Below, in pieces: positions 62,926 through 64,000 of a stretch of 64,000 nt of DNA. Location of the stretch: positions 62,001-126,000 of the forward strand of contig NZ_JADFBX010000012.1 of NCBI RefSeq assembly GCF_015223055.1. Reading direction: 5' to 3'. Source of the stretch: Pedobacter sp. MC2016-24 (lineage in GTDB: Bacteria > Bacteroidota > Bacteroidia > Sphingobacteriales > Sphingobacteriaceae). The notes under the pieces were generated by a model. It worked only from the letters and a program-made list of their open reading frames with translations. It was not told where the DNA came from and searched no databases. The first letter of the stretch is position 1. Every line of letters starts with the position of its first letter. Both the position numbers and the translations under genes were made by a program.

Positions 62926-64000
62926 ATGAGATCAATTTTTACTTTTTTTACATTCGTTCTGATTGCTCTTCTCTCCGCGGGTTTTTCAGCTAAGGCTCAG
63001 AATGACAATGTGGTCATCAAGGGGAAAGTCACTGATGAAACAGGAAGCTACCTCGCTGGTGTAACGATAACAACCAAAGGTTCGAGTCTAAGGGAGGGTA
63101 CAGATGGAAATGGTAATTTCACCGTCAGGGTAAAAAACAGGCAAGCAATCCTGGTTTTTTCTTATATCGGTTTTAAAACTAAGGAGGTGCTGGTCGGAAA
63201 CCAGAACACAATCAATGTAAGTCTGGCAACTGATGCCAATAGTTTACAGGAAGTGGTGGTGACTACAGCCTTAAATATGGAGCGAAACGCCAGGAGCCTG
63301 GGCTATTCAGTGGCCACCCTCGATGGGAAGCAGGTGAACTCGGTTCAGACACCTAATATCATCAATGCGCTTTCCGGGAAAGTGGCAGGCGTGGATGTGG
63401 GTAACATTGCCAATGGTGTGGCCGGTACCAAAAGAATTGTGATCCGTGGCGGATCGTCCCTGACGGGTAACAATCAGCCTTTGTGGGTGATTGATGGTAT
63501 ACCGGTAAACTCAGAAAGTCTGGGCGGACCTGATGCTTATGGCGGGGTAGACTACGGCGATGGTCTTACAGCGATCAATCCGGATGATGTGGAAAGTATA
63601 AGTGTACTTAAAGGTAATGCCGCCGCAGCTTTGTATGGTTCCCTGGCTGCTAACGGAGTGATCCTGATTACAACCAAAAAAGGAAAATCTATCAATGGCA
63701 AAGCCAATGTTGAAGTCAGTTCTTCACTTTTACTGGATAAACTGATCAATACCACAGACTTTCAATATGTATACGGACAAAGTGGTACGGGTGATGAACC
63801 ACCCGCAACACCGGAGGAAGCTTTTAGCTCCTCCAGTTGGGGTGCCAAATTTGACGGTTCACCTTCCATGCAGTTTGATGGCGTGACGCGCCCATTTACT
63901 GCGGTTAAAGATAATTACGAAAGGTTTTTCAATACCGGGAGTACCATTACCAATACGGTAGCGGTTTCTGGAAGCTCGGCCAATCACAATTATCGGATGT
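62926..64000 (+). CDS. SusC/RagA-type TonB-dependent receptor (3' end outside window)
   Basis: 358 residues visible, open to the window end. Signal peptide (MRSIFTFFTFVLIALLSAGF), then directly a carboxypeptidase-regulatory-like domain (about 28-105, VVIKGKVTDETGSYLAGVTI) and the plug (about 120-245, LWVIDGIPVNSESLGG, ALYGSLAANGVILITTKKG). There is no STN domain, unlike the two other SusC proteins here, so it is not expected to signal through a FecR. Divergent from the PepSY/RND operon. Confidence 0.94.
   Translation, partial: MRSIFTFFTFVLIALLSAGFSAKAQNDNVVIKGKVTDETGSYLAGVTITTKGSSLREGTDGNGNFTVRVKNRQAILVFSYIGFKTKEVLVGNQNTINVSLATDANSLQEVVVTTALNMERNARSLGYSVATLDGKQVNSVQTPNIINALSGKVAGVDVGNIANGVAGTKRIVIRGGSSLTGNNQPLWVIDGIPVNSESLGGPDAYGGVDYGDGLTAINPDDVESISVLKGNAAAALYGSLAANGVILITTKKGKSINGKANVEVSSSLLLDKLINTTDFQYVYGQSGTGDEPPATPEEAFSSSSWGAKFDGSPSMQFDGVTRPFTAVKDNYERFFNTGSTITNTVAVSGSSANHNYRM

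Overview
The window looks like chromosomal DNA of a Bacteroidota bacterium, most likely Sphingobacteriaceae (Pedobacter-like). The signs are three SusC-type TonB-dependent receptors, two of them followed by SusD lipoproteins, FecR/ECF-sigma pairs, TlpA-like thioredoxins with long N-terminal extensions, DUF3606, and a promoter of the TTTG/TAnnTTTG type. No rRNA, tRNA or CRISPR array was seen. Both ends cut genes: an error-prone polymerase (dnaE2) on the left and a third SusC receptor on the right.

Layout. 1-3.1 kb: dnaE2, 5'-truncated by the window. 3.2-9.5 kb: a worn accessory stretch on the minus strand, with small secreted and membrane proteins, two copies of a 55-bp terminator-like repeat, and several broken genes (a DUF2625 gene with an internal deletion, a regulator fragment, a frameshifted secreted protein, relics of a duplicated cassette). 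9.5-12.3 kb: a small DNA-binding-like protein and a divergent MocR/GNAT pair with an obvious operator. 12.4-24.1 kb: a surface-nutrient locus: trypsin-like protease, FecR, SusC, SusD, lipoprotein, thioredoxin, then the ECF sigma factor at the far end, and a transglutaminase-like lipoprotein. 24.3-26.7 kb: an orphan multi-PAS histidine kinase. 26.9-29.3 kb: a gamma-resorcylate-decarboxylase-like amidohydrolase and a dienelactone hydrolase, divergent from a TetR gene with two palindromic operators. 29.4-41.5 kb: a second locus in the usual order sigma, FecR, SusC, SusD, followed by two paralogous secreted proteins (only one with a thioredoxin domain) and an M16 zinc peptidase.

41.7-51.1 kb is again accessory: a SUKH-like protein, SpoIIAA-like, DUF421, a DUF2589/zinc-ribbon/DUF2589-like operon, an SdpI-like protein, an alpha/beta-hydrolase gene split by an IS21 remnant, a RhuM remnant, and a third relic of the cassette seen at 3.3 and 7.4 kb. 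51.3-54.2 kb carries a PAS kinase, a Crp/Fnr regulator preceded by a perfect 21-bp inverted repeat, an SDR and a truncated second SDR. 54.2-62.7 kb is a tight minus-strand run: PepSY-like protein, PAP2 phosphatase, TolC, periplasmic adaptor, RND pump, OmpR-type regulator and sensor kinase, which together make an export and envelope-stress unit.

The two SusCD loci combine surface uptake with secreted proteolytic or protein-modifying enzymes and periplasmic thioredoxins. I infer peptide or protein substrates rather than glycans, because no glycoside hydrolase is present. The accessory parts show repeated duplication and decay.
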